Below are positions 26,014 to 35,038 of a stretch of DNA of 64,000 bases, piece by piece. The position numbers and the translations under genes are program-made. Within the stretch, counting starts at the first letter, position 1. Each line of letters starts with the position of its first letter. The DNA is from Paludibacteraceae bacterium (GTDB lineage: Bacteria > Bacteroidota > Bacteroidia > Bacteroidales > Paludibacteraceae). The stretch spans positions 16,359 to 80,358 of the forward strand of contig JAFOYE010000009.1 in the NCBI GenBank assembly GCA_017391525.1, given 5' to 3'. Under the pieces are notes generated by a model, which searched no databases, had not been told where the DNA came from, and was given only the letters and a program-made list of their open reading frames with translations.

Positions 26014-27528
26014 TTATTGACGAGCAGCGGCCTTCTTCAGAGCGATGCTATAGGCTTCGCGGTAGTAGGTGAAGAAATTCTTCCACTCGGCTTGCAATGC
26101 CAAGTCCACGGCTGCCTTGCGAGCGGCAGCTACCTTGCGTGGCGTGAGCGAGAGGTAATACTCAATCGTATTGACAATATGATTGATGACATCATCGGTA
26201 TTGCTATCGTTGCGATAAATAACCGCTACACCCTTGTCAATCGTCGTGCAACCCTGCTCCTCGCACCATACGCCATAGCCACTCAAACTAGTGGTGATAG
26301 TAGGCACATGGAATGCCATACTCTCCAATGGAGTATAACCCCATGGCTCGTAGTAACTTGGGAAGATGGTTAAATCTAGACCAATGAGCAAATCGTAATA
26401 TGGCAGGTTGAGTACGCCGTCGTTGCCATTGAGGTAAGTAGGCACGAAGATGACATGCACATTACCGACGGTAAAGTCCTCACGCTCTAAGTAAGGAATC
26501 ATAACGAATGCGATGACTTTTTTTAGACCGCTTGCGCTGTTAGAAGTTAGACCGCCTTGGGCTGTTAGACCGCTTCGCTGTTGGATTTCGCCGAGGCGGG
26601 TGAGGGATTCGATGAAAACATCGATGCCTTTATTCTTCCACTCGTAGCGGCCGGCGGTGCCGATGAGCATATCGGTAGCTTTGGCATCAATACCTTTTGC
26701 ACGGGCGAGGGATATTAGGGTGTTGCGTGCACGCTTGCGTGCGGCATCAAACTCTTTGCCTTGTGGCACGAAGCCTTGCTCAAATCCGTTAGGAGTGACG
26801 ATATCTACAGGTTTGTCAAGCAGTTTGGCGCACTCGCGGGCTGTGAGATCGCTGACGGTAGTGAAGCAGTCGGCTTGGTGGGCTGCGGTTTTCTCTACGG
26901 AGTGCTTGCTGACCATGTTGAGTTCCTGAGCCATCTGGTCGCCATTGAAAGCGTAGAAGCAGTCGTATAGCGGTTTGTAGTTGCCTGCGATTGAGCGACC
27001 GATACCCGTAGCGTGGGTGGTGAAGAGGGTGGCTATCTTAGGGCAGTGCTCCTTTAAATATAATATAGTAAAGGCCGTTTGCCACTCGTTGCAGTGCATA
27101 ACGGTAGAAGGTTGTCCGAGATGGTTGTAGAGACTCTCTGCCAGTTGACCTACTGCGTGGGCAAACATATTGCTCTCGTCGTAGTCGCCATAGGCTGCGT
27201 GACTTTGTACGCCATATTTCTCCCAAGCGTGGCCATAAATCTCGTTCTTGTGTGCCCATACTTCGTCCCACTTAAGGAGTACGGCAATAGGTTTACCAGG
27301 TACTTGCCAACGACCTACACGGACGCCTTGTGGACGCCAGCCTTTGAGCAGGGTTTTGCTCTCCTTGAAAGTTAGATTGGAATGGTCGCCGAAGTCGGGA
27401 CCGAAGAAGATGACTTTGTCTTTATGTTCTTTTTGCATAGAAGCGGCACGTGTAGATAGTACGGCGTAGATGCCGCCTACACGGTTGCACACTTCCCAAC
27501 TAGTTTCGAAGATATATTCTGGTTGCAT
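26014..27528 (-). CDS. Glycogen synthase, GT3-like
   Basis: This 504-residue protein opens FETSWEVCNRVGGIYAVLSTRA, the start of the GT3 (eukaryote-type) glycogen synthases found in Bacteroides rather than the GlgA (GT5) KTGGLADV start. Further motifs: TLFTTHATGIGRSIAGN, VTPNGFEQGFVP and FPSYYEPWGYTPLESMAFHVPTITT (donor-binding Glu). It elongates alpha-1,4-glucan from a nucleotide-glucose. Residues about 316-337 (RSGLTAQGGLTSNSASG) come from a repeat array inserted in frame. It is last in the pRiA4b-miaA-PKD operon, 19 nt after the PKD gene. Confidence 0.9.
   Translation of the reverse strand: MQPEYIFETSWEVCNRVGGIYAVLSTRAASMQKEHKDKVIFFGPDFGDHSNLTFKESKTLLKGWRPQGVRVGRWQVPGKPIAVLLKWDEVWAHKNEIYGHAWEKYGVQSHAAYGDYDESNMFAHAVGQLAESLYNHLGQPSTVMHCNEWQTAFTILYLKEHCPKIATLFTTHATGIGRSIAGNYKPLYDCFYAFNGDQMAQELNMVSKHSVEKTAAHQADCFTTVSDLTARECAKLLDKPVDIVTPNGFEQGFVPQGKEFDAARKRARNTLISLARAKGIDAKATDMLIGTAGRYEWKNKGIDVFIESLTRLGEIQQRSGLTAQGGLTSNSASGLKKVIAFVMIPYLEREDFTVGNVHVIFVPTYLNGNDGVLNLPYYDLLIGLDLTIFPSYYEPWGYTPLESMAFHVPTITTSLSGYGVWCEEQGCTTIDKGVAVIYRNDSNTDDVINHIVNTIEYYLSLTPRKVAAARKAAVDLALQAEWKNFFTYYREAYSIALKKAAARQ
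26523..26583. repeat. In-frame TTAGACCGC word/hairpin array inside glycogen synthase
   Basis: TTAGACCGC occurs at 26523, 26547 and 26565. Each is followed by a tiny palindrome (CGC-TT-GCG, GCC-TTG-GGC) and then CTGTT. This is the organisation of the intergenic arrays with another word. Confidence 0.7.
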
Positions 27529-27547
27529 GTTTGTGTATCAGTCTTGC

Positions 27548-28600
27548 TTATCGTAGATTATTATCTACAGCGATGAGTGTGATATTGTCTAATAGGTTGT
27601 AATTTACAGCTGTACTAGTGAATTGGTTGTTTTTACTTTTAACGAGTGGCATACTTTTGAGTCCACTAGCAGTAGCCCAATAGAGGCGATTTCTGTTGGT
27701 ATCCGCGTATAATGCGCCTGTTGCTGCGGAATCAATGAGTACAAGGTTGCTACCATCGAAATTAGCTACCCATAATCCGTCTGTGGTATGGATGTACCAT
27801 TTTTGTGCCATGGCATCGAGTTGCATATGTTGGATAGTCATACCTGCAAAACCTGTAATGTCTTCGTCTAATTGGCTAGCAGTGAATAGCTTGCCGTTGA
27901 AGTTGACTTGAGTGTCGCTTGTTGCCGCGAGTAGTGCATTATCTTCTGCTAGACCAGGTTTGATATCCTCGATACGGTCTTTGAATATACGTTGACGAAC
28001 GATAGTTCCATCGTTTTGCTTCATTACAATAGCAGGGGCTTGTGTTAAATGAACAGCAAAGGTTTTGGTGATATTATGTTCTACACCATTGAATGTTAAG
28101 TGTAGATGAACGGTTTCTTCAGCTGCTGGTGACTTGAAGTATACTCTAAGTTCTTTTCCTGTAGTCGTGGAAGATAGTACTTCGCAGTTATCAGAAACTT
28201 GCCATTCATATGTCAAACTATGATTGAATGGGTTGTATACGTTCGCAGTAAACTGAACTTCTTGATAGTGTAAGATACTGTCGGTAGAGCATACAAAAGT
28301 AGGAACTGTATCGTAGACAGTTATCTCTCTTGCGCAGGTGTTGTATTTTACGCTATCCACCATCAAAGTAACAATGTATGTTCCAGGTTTTTTGTAGATA
28401 TGCTTAGGGTTCTTGGCTAAACTAATAGTGTTGTCTCCAAAATTCCACAACCATTCTTCACCCGCTGTGCTTAAATTGGAAAATGTGACAACTCGACCAG
28501 CACAAGGAGTGGTAGGTGAGTAACTAAAATCTACCTCTATACGTTTACAACTAACGCATAGTGCTAGTAGCATGGATAAGAACAATATACTTCTATTCAT
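27548..28600 (-). CDS. PKD-domain lipoprotein
   Basis: This 350-residue protein has a lipoprotein signal (FLSMLLALCVSC, Cys near 18). Residues 20-95 form a PKD domain (FSYSPTTPCAGRVVTFSNLS, WLWNFGDNTIS, HIYKKPGTYIVTL). A second Ig-like region spans about 100-185 and a C-terminal part to 350 is beta-rich with possible propeller-like repeats. It is probably surface-exposed and adhesive or binding. No catalytic motif is seen. It lies between miaA and glycogen synthase with short gaps. Confidence 0.8.
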   Translation of the reverse strand: MNRSILFLSMLLALCVSCKRIEVDFSYSPTTPCAGRVVTFSNLSTAGEEWLWNFGDNTISLAKNPKHIYKKPGTYIVTLMVDSVKYNTCAREITVYDTVPTFVCSTDSILHYQEVQFTANVYNPFNHSLTYEWQVSDNCEVLSSTTTGKELRVYFKSPAAEETVHLHLTFNGVEHNITKTFAVHLTQAPAIVMKQNDGTIVRQRIFKDRIEDIKPGLAEDNALLAATSDTQVNFNGKLFTASQLDEDITGFAGMTIQHMQLDAMAQKWYIHTTDGLWVANFDGSNLVLIDSAATGALYADTNRNRLYWATASGLKSMPLVKSKNNQFTSTAVNYNLLDNITLIAVDNNLR

Positions 28601-28623
28601 AATTTTCTATATTTTGTTGACGT

Positions 28624-29538
28624 TTATGCTTTAATGACGGTCGGAGAAATCTCTTCAGAAGCTTTTCGCCACCACGTTATTTGGCGTTTGGCGTAGTGTC
28701 TGCTGTTTTGTTGAATCATTTCAATGGCTCGCTCAAGAGTCCATTCTCCTGCAAAATATTTCAATAATTCCTTGTAACCAACTGTGTTTACGCTATTAGG
28801 AATATTTTCGTCTTGTTGTACTATACCTTCTGAATTGATTATTCCTAATTTTTCGAATGCCTTCTTAGCTTCTTGTATTAATCCGGCTTCAATCATTTTG
28901 TGAACGCGCAGATTGATACGCTCATAGAGTTCTTCTCGTGGACGTTCGATCATGATATACTCGATATCATAATGATTGTCCTTGTTGGCTTTGTGTCCAC
29001 CTTGTCTAAAGTGTGAATATGGTTTCCCGCTAGCCAATGTTACCTCTATGCAGTGCATTAGGCGTTGTGGGTTCTGCTGGTCTACTTGTTTCCAATATTC
29101 AGGATCTAGGCGTTGAACTTCTTGTTGCAACCATGCTAAACCATTCTGTTTGTATGATTCGCGAACTTGTGTTCGTACTAGTTCTGGAACTTCGGGTATG
29201 TCGTCTAACCCTTTGCACACAGCATCGATATACATCATACTTCCTCCCACCATTACCACATGTTCATGTTGGGTGAAGAGTTCTTGTAGTAGCGCATTGC
29301 AATCTCGTGCATATTGACCTGCATTATAGTTTTCGTGCAGCTCTTTGATGCCGATGAAGTAGTGCTTGACACGCTGTTGCTCTTCTAGGCTAGGTGCGGC
29401 AGTACCTACGGGTAGGTCACGATAGATTTGTCTTGAATCTGCGCTCACAATGGGACATCCCCATTGTTCGGCTAATTGCAGACTCAAGTCTGTCTTGCCT
29501 ACTCCAGTAGGACCTAATATAACAGTTAGTTTGGGCAT
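28624..29538 (-). CDS. miaA: tRNA dimethylallyltransferase
   Basis: This 304-residue protein isopentenylates A37 of tRNAs reading UNN codons. The start at 29538 gives MPKLTVILGPTGVGKTDLSLQLA with the P-loop at residues 9-16, and overlaps the upstream stop by one base (TAATG). SADSRQIYRDLPVGTAAPS and GGSMMYIDAVCKGLDDIPE are family signatures. An upstream in-frame ATG at 29562 is possible but overlaps the previous gene more heavily. Confidence 0.95.
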   Translation of the reverse strand: MPKLTVILGPTGVGKTDLSLQLAEQWGCPIVSADSRQIYRDLPVGTAAPSLEEQQRVKHYFIGIKELHENYNAGQYARDCNALLQELFTQHEHVVMVGGSMMYIDAVCKGLDDIPEVPELVRTQVRESYKQNGLAWLQQEVQRLDPEYWKQVDQQNPQRLMHCIEVTLASGKPYSHFRQGGHKANKDNHYDIEYIMIERPREELYERINLRVHKMIEAGLIQEAKKAFEKLGIINSEGIVQQDENIPNSVNTVGYKELLKYFAGEWTLERAIEMIQQNSRHYAKRQITWWRKASEEISPTVIKA

Positions 29539-30083
29539 TAGAACATTGATCCGTCGTCCCAACTCAAATCTTGAAATCCGTCTGCATCTAGGTCATCAAT
29601 GTCAAATTGACTATCGCTAAACATATCCTCGTCTTCCCATGCTGCATCTTTAACACGAGCTGCCTCAGCCGCATCTTCTGTTTGCAATTGTTTAGGTGCC
29701 TCTCCACGACTTTCAACGCAATCTACACCAGACATGATGCCAGGAAGGATCTCGGTTAAACTGCCGAAGAAATAGCGTTCGTACATAGGGTCGTAGATAT
29801 AGATCAATCGCTGACCTCGATCTTCCATTAGTTCGCTCAATCTGGTAGATTCCATGATCATATTATCATATTCAAAGCTGCTACCCATTTCGAGGAGCGT
29901 AACTTCTTGCTCTTTCTCCCAGCGTTCGTTGCACATGAAGAAAGATGTCATTTGATCATCTGGAAAATTCACACTTTTCAAAATAGCCGCGTGCAATTCT
30001 AAAAAGGTGGCATCACTATCTGCATTAAAAACACGACGAAAACCGTCTACTTCGTCGCATGAAAAAGTAATCTTGTATATCAT
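29538..30083 (-). CDS. pRiA4b ORF-3-like protein
   Basis: This 181-residue protein begins MIYKITFSCDEVDGFRRVF and contains TFLELHAAILKSVNF, FFMCNERWEKEQEVTL and LIYIYDPMYERYFFGSLTEIL, matching the pRiA4b ORF-3 / IS1096 passenger-like family. The function is not established. The C-terminal 50 residues are very acidic (DSQFDIDDLDADGFQDLSWD). It leads a four-gene operon with miaA, the PKD lipoprotein and glycogen synthase. Confidence 0.85.
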   Translation of the reverse strand: MIYKITFSCDEVDGFRRVFNADSDATFLELHAAILKSVNFPDDQMTSFFMCNERWEKEQEVTLLEMGSSFEYDNMIMESTRLSELMEDRGQRLIYIYDPMYERYFFGSLTEILPGIMSGVDCVESRGEAPKQLQTEDAAEAARVKDAAWEDEDMFSDSQFDIDDLDADGFQDLSWDDGSMF

Positions 30084-30115
30084 ATAATCTTTGATTAGTT
30101 CTGCTAATTTCGCTG

Positions 30116-30146
30116 CAAAAGTACAACTTTTTTCTTAAATATGCAA
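30116..30146 (-). promoter_or_regulatory. Promoter for the pRiA4b-miaA-PKD-glycogen synthase operon
   Basis: On the minus strand TTG-N20-TACTTTTG, about 30 nt before the ATG. Confidence 0.75.
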
Positions 30147-30195
30147 TATATTTAAGTATAATTTTGTGAAATAATAGATAAAGGCTATAATTCTC

Positions 30196-30226
30196 TTGTG
30201 TAATTCATTTTTTTTGTGTAACTTTG
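30196..30226 (+). promoter_or_regulatory. Promoter for the nucleosidase-like gene
   Basis: TTG-N20-TAACTTTG, 26 nt before the ATG at 30253. Confidence 0.8.
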
Positions 30227-30252
30227 CAGAGTAATTAGAACAAATATCGAGT

Positions 30253-30792
30253 ATGAATAATCATTTTATCGTTATCGCAGAGGCGGGTGATTTTATAGGT
30301 GAGCAAAAACTCATTGCGCAACATCTCAAAGGGGAGATGAAGGACAATAAATGGTATATGGAAGATGGAACAATTTGGGATATTATTGTTACTGGCGTGG
30401 GGGCTATTAATGTGATGCACACATTGCGTGACATTCCTCGTAACGCACAGATTATCAATATAGGATACGCAGGCAGTGCGAATTATGAAATAGGTTCTGT
30501 GGTGTGCGTGGAGGAGGCAAAATTGAATCATCCATGTGTGAATTATCCAGAGCCTCAATTGGCGTTAACAATAGTACCTTCATCCTATCTAAAAAATCCA
30601 GAATCATGTCTATCTTCTGTCTGCTACAGCAATACGGATTTTGTATTGCAGTCGGATTATAAGGATTGTGTTTTTGATATGGAATTGGCCTATATTGCGG
30701 CGCTGGGTTTTGAGAACTTGGTATCGTTGAAGATTGTGAGTGATAATCTTAGTTTACACGATTATCGCGAAGTAGCAGCGGGAGTAGAATAG
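30253..30792 (+). CDS. Compact nucleoside phosphorylase/nucleosidase-like protein
   Basis: This 179-residue protein belongs to the PNP/MTA-SAH nucleosidase superfamily: VTGVGAINVMHTLR, IINIGYAGSANYEIGSV, then FDMELAYIAAL (the Met-Glu that contacts ribose) and LKIVSDNLS (catalytic-type Asp). Usual members have about 230 residues, so this is a short version with the middle beta-sheet insertions reduced. The catalytic positions seem kept, so it may be active, but the substrate cannot be assigned. Confidence 0.78.
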   Translation: MNNHFIVIAEAGDFIGEQKLIAQHLKGEMKDNKWYMEDGTIWDIIVTGVGAINVMHTLRDIPRNAQIINIGYAGSANYEIGSVVCVEEAKLNHPCVNYPEPQLALTIVPSSYLKNPESCLSSVCYSNTDFVLQSDYKDCVFDMELAYIAALGFENLVSLKIVSDNLSLHDYREVAAGVE

Positions 30793-30877
30793 GTCGCTAT
30801 TTTCTCGAGACTGCGGTCGCTTTGGGTGGCTCATATGCAGATTTTGGCTTTAAAAAGTAAACTTTTTCGTCAAAAAC

Positions 30878-30908
30878 TTGCATATGTGCTTTTTTTATAG
30901 TACCTTTG
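30878..30908 (+). promoter_or_regulatory. Promoter for secDF
   Basis: TTG-N20-TACCTTTG, an exact consensus. It predicts a leader of about 100 nt that contains the palindrome GCATGCACATGC. Confidence 0.8.
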
Positions 30909-31008
30909 CACGCTATTTTCGTGTATTGTATCGCTGCATGCACATGCGCGTGGGTACATTCGGCAATTTTTGAAAACAAAATATATTAACAAAATAATTA
31001 AAAACATT

Positions 31009-34000
31009 ATGCAAAACAAAGGACTAGTTGTTACCTTGGCGGTCTGCCTTGCTTTGGTGAGCGCGTTCTACTTGTCATTCTCATTTGTGACAAGATATTA
31101 CGACAATAAAGCAGAGGAGTATGCACAAGGTGATGTTGACAAGAAGAAAGAGTATTTAGATTCTGTCAATCTTGAGAAAGTGTGGTTTGGCTACACATTG
31201 AAAGCATGTCGTGAGAAAGAGATTAACTTGGGTCTTGACCTTAAGGGTGGTATGAACGTAACCATGGAGGTGTCTGTACAAGATGTTCTCAATGAGTTGA
31301 GCGGCAAGAATCAATCTCCTGCTTATGTAAATGCTATTGCGGCAGCAGAGGCCTCAAGTGAGGATGATTATTTAACAGCATTTTTTAATTCTCTAGAGCA
31401 ATCAAAAGTAAGTTATGCCTCTATTTTCTCTTCTATGGCTTTGAAGGATAAAGTGAAATTGGATTCTTCAAACGAGGATGTAGAGAAAGTTGTTCGTGCA
31501 GAGGTTGAAGGTGCTATTGAAAACGCATTTAACGTACTCCGTACTCGTATTGACCGCTTTGGTGTAGTACAACCTAATATCCAAAAATTGGGTAAAACAG
31601 GTCGTATCTTGATTGAGTTGCCAGGTGTTAAGGAGCCAGAACGTGTAGAGAAGCTTCTTCAAGCTTCAGCTAACTTGGAGTTCTGGGAGACATATGAGTT
31701 CAAAGATATTCTTCCTTTGTTGGTGAAAGTTGACGAGGCATTGACTTCTAAAGAGGATGTTGCTCCAGCAGCAGAAAAGGCTCCTCAAGTAGAGGTTAGC
31801 GAGAATGACGTGGATAATATTATCACAGATACAGCGGTTGTAGCTGATGCAAAAGAGGAGAGTGTAGCACCAACTCAAGCTACCAATGCGCTTTTTGCTA
31901 AATTGATTCCTGCGCTAGCTCAAACAGGTCAACCAATGGACGGTCCAGTTGTAGGTACAGCTAAGTTGAATGATATGGCTAAGGTTGATTCAATGTTGTC
32001 AACTGATGTGGCTAGATCTATTTTACCACGTGACTTGAAATTCGCTTGGACTGTTAAAGCAATTGATAAAGCAGAAACTCAATATCAACTTATTGCATTA
32101 AAATCAAGTGGCACAGACCTTTCTCCTGCTCTTACAGGTGATGTGATTACAGATGCTCGTGCAGACTTTGGTCAAGTGTCTGCATATGCTAATGTATCTA
32201 TGTCAATGAACTCAGAGGGAGCTCGTCGTTGGCAACTTATCACACGTAACAATAAAGACAAATCAATTGCGATTGTCCTAGATGGTTATGTATATAGCTT
32301 CCCAAGAGTGGAAAATGAGATTCCAGGAGGTAATTCACAAATTACTGGTAACTTCACTGTAGATGAGGCTAAGGACTTAGCTAATACATTGAACTCAGGT
32401 AAGATGCCAGCTTCTGCACATATCATTGACAAAGCAGTTGTTGGTCCTTCTTTGGGTCAAGCAGCAATCAAGGATGGCTTGTGGAGCTTTGCAATTGGTT
32501 TCCTTCTTATCATGCTTTACATGGTATTCTACTATGGTTTGATTCCTGGTATGATTGCAAACTTCGCGTTGCTCTGTAACGTGTTCTTGCTCGTTGGTGT
32601 GCTATCTTCATTCTCTGCTGTATTGACTTTGCCTGGTATCGCTGGTATCGTGTTGACCATGGGTATGGCTGTGGATGCTAACGTGCTTATTTATGAGCGT
32701 ATTCGCGAGGAGATGAGAGGTGGCAAGAATATGCGTAAGGCTATCCAAGATGGTTTTGGCAACGCTATTAGTGCTATTATTGACTCTAACGTGACTTCAT
32801 TCTTGACAGGTGCTATTTTAGCAATCTTCGGTTCCGGTCCTATCAAAGGTTTCGCGGTAACCTATATGATTGGTATTATTTCTTCATTCTTGACATCTGT
32901 GTTTATTTGCCGTCTATTGCTCGAGCAATATGCTAAGAAAGAGAGTGCAAAAGAGTTGTCTTTCACTACAAGAATCATGAAGAATTTCTTGCAAAATACT
33001 AATATGAACTTCATTGGTGCTCGTAAGATTACTTACATCATTTCTGGTGCAATGGTTGTTATTGGTATTTTGGGTGTTACTCCATCTGTAATGGGTAAAC
33101 TTAACTTAGGTATTGACTTCTCAGGTGGTCGCAACTATGTGATTAGTTTTGAGCAAAGCGTAAATACTGATGATGTACGCAATAGCTTAGAGACTGTCTT
33201 CATGGATACAAAAGCTGAGTTGGGTGATGAGGAGAACTTCTCATTGAACGTAATTACCTATGGTGAGGGCAACCAAGTACGTGTATCTACCAACTTCTTG
33301 GTAAATAACAAGTCAAATGAAGCTGAAGATATTATTACAAAGGCATTGTATGAGGGATGTAAACCATTCTTGGCGGACAATATTACCTTTGATGACTTCA
33401 AGGATACCCAAACCAATGATAAGGTAGGTATCATGCAGTCACAAATGGTAGGACCTGCTGTTGCTAGTGATATCACAGAATCTGCTATCTGGGCAGTGTT
33501 GGCTGCGATGTTGGTAATCTTTTTGTACATCTTTGTACGTTTCCGCAACGTTGCATTCTCTGTTGGTGCTTTGGTCGGTTTGGCACACGACACACTCATT
33601 ATTTTGGGTCTATATGCTATCCTTTGGAAGGTTATGCCATTCTCTATGGAGATTGACCAATCATTTATCGCTGCTATCTTGACTGTTATCGGTTATTCTA
33701 TCAACGATACAGTGGTTGTATTCGACCGCGTGCGCGAATATAAAGGTTTATATCCAAAACGTGATCTCAAACTGAATATTAACAATGCGTTGAATCATAC
33801 ATTGAGTCGTACATTCTCTACCTCTATGTCTACTTTCGTAGTATTGTTGGCAATCTTCTGCTTCGGAGGTGAGACAATTCGTGGATTCGTGTTTGCATTG
33901 CTCATAGGTGTGATTGTAGGTACATACTCTACTCTCTGCGTAGCAACTCCATTGGCATACGATATCCAAGCGGCTCTTAATCGTCGTAAAGAGAAGAAAG

Positions 34001-34014
34001 CTGCTAAGAACTAA
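31009..34014 (+). CDS. secDF: Protein translocase SecDF, fused
   Basis: The ATG at 31009 (MQNKGLVVTLAVCLALVSAFYL) is chosen; the frame opens earlier only at a TTG. The protein has 1001 residues. The SecD half has GLDLKGGMNVTMEV and the transmembrane block GIAGIVLTMGMAVDANVLIYERIREE. The SecF half starts near residue 660 with GIDFSGGRNYVISFEQ and has VIGYSINDTVVVFDRVRE. SecDF uses the proton gradient to help pull secreted proteins through SecYEG. The P1 region between about 230 and 330 has a low-complexity acidic insertion (EDVAPAAEKAPQVEVSEND), common in Bacteroidota. Confidence 0.95.
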   Translation: MQNKGLVVTLAVCLALVSAFYLSFSFVTRYYDNKAEEYAQGDVDKKKEYLDSVNLEKVWFGYTLKACREKEINLGLDLKGGMNVTMEVSVQDVLNELSGKNQSPAYVNAIAAAEASSEDDYLTAFFNSLEQSKVSYASIFSSMALKDKVKLDSSNEDVEKVVRAEVEGAIENAFNVLRTRIDRFGVVQPNIQKLGKTGRILIELPGVKEPERVEKLLQASANLEFWETYEFKDILPLLVKVDEALTSKEDVAPAAEKAPQVEVSENDVDNIITDTAVVADAKEESVAPTQATNALFAKLIPALAQTGQPMDGPVVGTAKLNDMAKVDSMLSTDVARSILPRDLKFAWTVKAIDKAETQYQLIALKSSGTDLSPALTGDVITDARADFGQVSAYANVSMSMNSEGARRWQLITRNNKDKSIAIVLDGYVYSFPRVENEIPGGNSQITGNFTVDEAKDLANTLNSGKMPASAHIIDKAVVGPSLGQAAIKDGLWSFAIGFLLIMLYMVFYYGLIPGMIANFALLCNVFLLVGVLSSFSAVLTLPGIAGIVLTMGMAVDANVLIYERIREEMRGGKNMRKAIQDGFGNAISAIIDSNVTSFLTGAILAIFGSGPIKGFAVTYMIGIISSFLTSVFICRLLLEQYAKKESAKELSFTTRIMKNFLQNTNMNFIGARKITYIISGAMVVIGILGVTPSVMGKLNLGIDFSGGRNYVISFEQSVNTDDVRNSLETVFMDTKAELGDEENFSLNVITYGEGNQVRVSTNFLVNNKSNEAEDIITKALYEGCKPFLADNITFDDFKDTQTNDKVGIMQSQMVGPAVASDITESAIWAVLAAMLVIFLYIFVRFRNVAFSVGALVGLAHDTLIILGLYAILWKVMPFSMEIDQSFIAAILTVIGYSINDTVVVFDRVREYKGLYPKRDLKLNINNALNHTLSRTFSTSMSTFVVLLAIFCFGGETIRGFVFALLIGVIVGTYSTLCVATPLAYDIQAALNRRKEKKAAKN

Positions 34015-34031
34015 TTTAAATTAGTATATCA

Positions 34032-34067
34032 AAAGAAATAACAGGCCAAATGGTCTGTTATTTCTTT
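34032..34067 (+). terminator. Intrinsic terminator of secDF
   Basis: The stem AAAGAAATAACAG/CTGTTATTTCTTT extends inward with one G-T pair and is followed by T-rich sequence. Confidence 0.85.
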
Positions 34068-34189
34068 TTGTATTACATATTAAGGTACACTATATTTATA
34101 TATTAAGATATACTAACTCTTGTGATCTTGATTGTGTGCTATGTTAGCATCACAGTAATAATACTTTATATATATAATAAGGTATAAAA

Positions 34190-34216
34190 AAACCAAGTCG
34201 TTTAGCGACTTGGTTT
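34190..34216 (-). terminator. Intrinsic terminator after tRNA-Arg
   Basis: An 11-bp stem AAACCAAGTCG/CGACTTGGTTT with a 5-nt loop begins right after the tRNA 3' end on the minus strand and is followed there by a run of T. Confidence 0.85.
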
Positions 34217-34218
34217 TG

Positions 34219-34292
34219 TGACCCCGGTGGGATTCAAACCCACGACCTTCAGAACCGGAATCTGACGCTCTATTCAGCTAAGCTACGGAGCC
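34219..34292 (-). tRNA. tRNA-Arg, anticodon CCG
   Basis: On the minus strand a full cloverleaf folds. The acceptor is GGCTCCG/CGGGGTC (with G-T pairs), the D-arm is GCTT/GAGC, the anticodon stem TCAGA/TCTGA closes the loop TTCCGGT (anticodon CCG, decoding CGG), and the T-stem is GTGGG/CCCAC. The D-loop reads AGCTGAATA instead of AGCTGGATA, and the T-loop reads TTTGAAT instead of TTCGAAT. The usual G19-C56 tertiary pair is thus A19-U56. CCA is not encoded. The gene lies 57 nt downstream of the GNAT-fur-Zn-peptidase operon and may share its transcript. Confidence 0.93.
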
Positions 34293-34349
34293 TATTGGCT
34301 CAGTCATTGCAACACTAGAAATAGATGTATAACTGAGCAATAACTGAGT

Positions 34350-35027
34350 TTAGTCTCTTCTTCCCATATATATCATAATGTAGTATATCAATGTGCCTAG
34401 TGATGCTAAGGCAGATACTACATATGTATATGCTGCGCTACGTAGAGCGGTAGAGGCCATAGGTGTTGTTTCGCGATTGGTAATGCCTGCGGTTTCGAGC
34501 CATTGTATAGCTCGTACACTAGCATTAATCTCAACAGGTAAGGTAATGAATGAGAATAATGTGGTGGCAGCATATAGGATGATACCAACTAGTAATAGGT
34601 TAGGGAAGGTCTCTACCATTAAAATTCCACCGAGTAGAATCCAAGTAACCCATTGAGATGCGAAACTAACGATAGGCACTAATGCAGAACGCATTTGAAG
34701 TGGTGCATATGCATGTGCATGTTGGAGAGCATGTCCACATTCGTGTGCTGCTACAGCAGCTGCTGCAACGCTGTTAGAGTTGTACACAGAATCGGAGAGA
34801 TTAACGGTCTTTGATCGTGGGTCATAGTGGTCAGTCAAGTGTCCTTTGGTAGAACATACAGTGACGTCGTAGATTCCGTTATCTCGTAACATTTTTTCTG
34901 CAACCTCTCGCCCTGTAAGAGCAATGTGAACTTTGCTGAATTTCTTGAAACGTTGTTCCATAAGTGCGCTGACACCCCAACTAACGAGTGCAACAGCAAT
35001 AAATAATATCCAATAAGAACTTATCAT
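34350..35027 (-). CDS. Membrane zinc metallopeptidase (YugP-like)
   Basis: This 225-residue protein has an N-terminal membrane segment and the zinc-binding motif VAAHECGHALQHA (HExxH) around residue 95. Further hydrophobic segments lie in the second half (WVTWILLGGILMV, LLVGIILYAATTLF, TYVVSALASLGTLIYYIMIYM). It matches the neutral zinc metallopeptidase family PF04298, of poorly known substrate. It is last in the GNAT-fur operon, 11 nt after fur. Confidence 0.9.
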   Translation of the reverse strand: MISSYWILFIAVALVSWGVSALMEQRFKKFSKVHIALTGREVAEKMLRDNGIYDVTVCSTKGHLTDHYDPRSKTVNLSDSVYNSNSVAAAAVAAHECGHALQHAHAYAPLQMRSALVPIVSFASQWVTWILLGGILMVETFPNLLLVGIILYAATTLFSFITLPVEINASVRAIQWLETAGITNRETTPMASTALRSAAYTYVVSALASLGTLIYYIMIYMGRRD

Positions 35028-35038
35028 ATTAAAAAAGT

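Noticed and set aside
29538-30083. IS1096 insertion sequence
   Set aside because: The pRiA4b ORF-3/IS1096-passenger family name is only a homology label. There are no transposase or terminal repeats, and the gene has a normal promoter in an operon.
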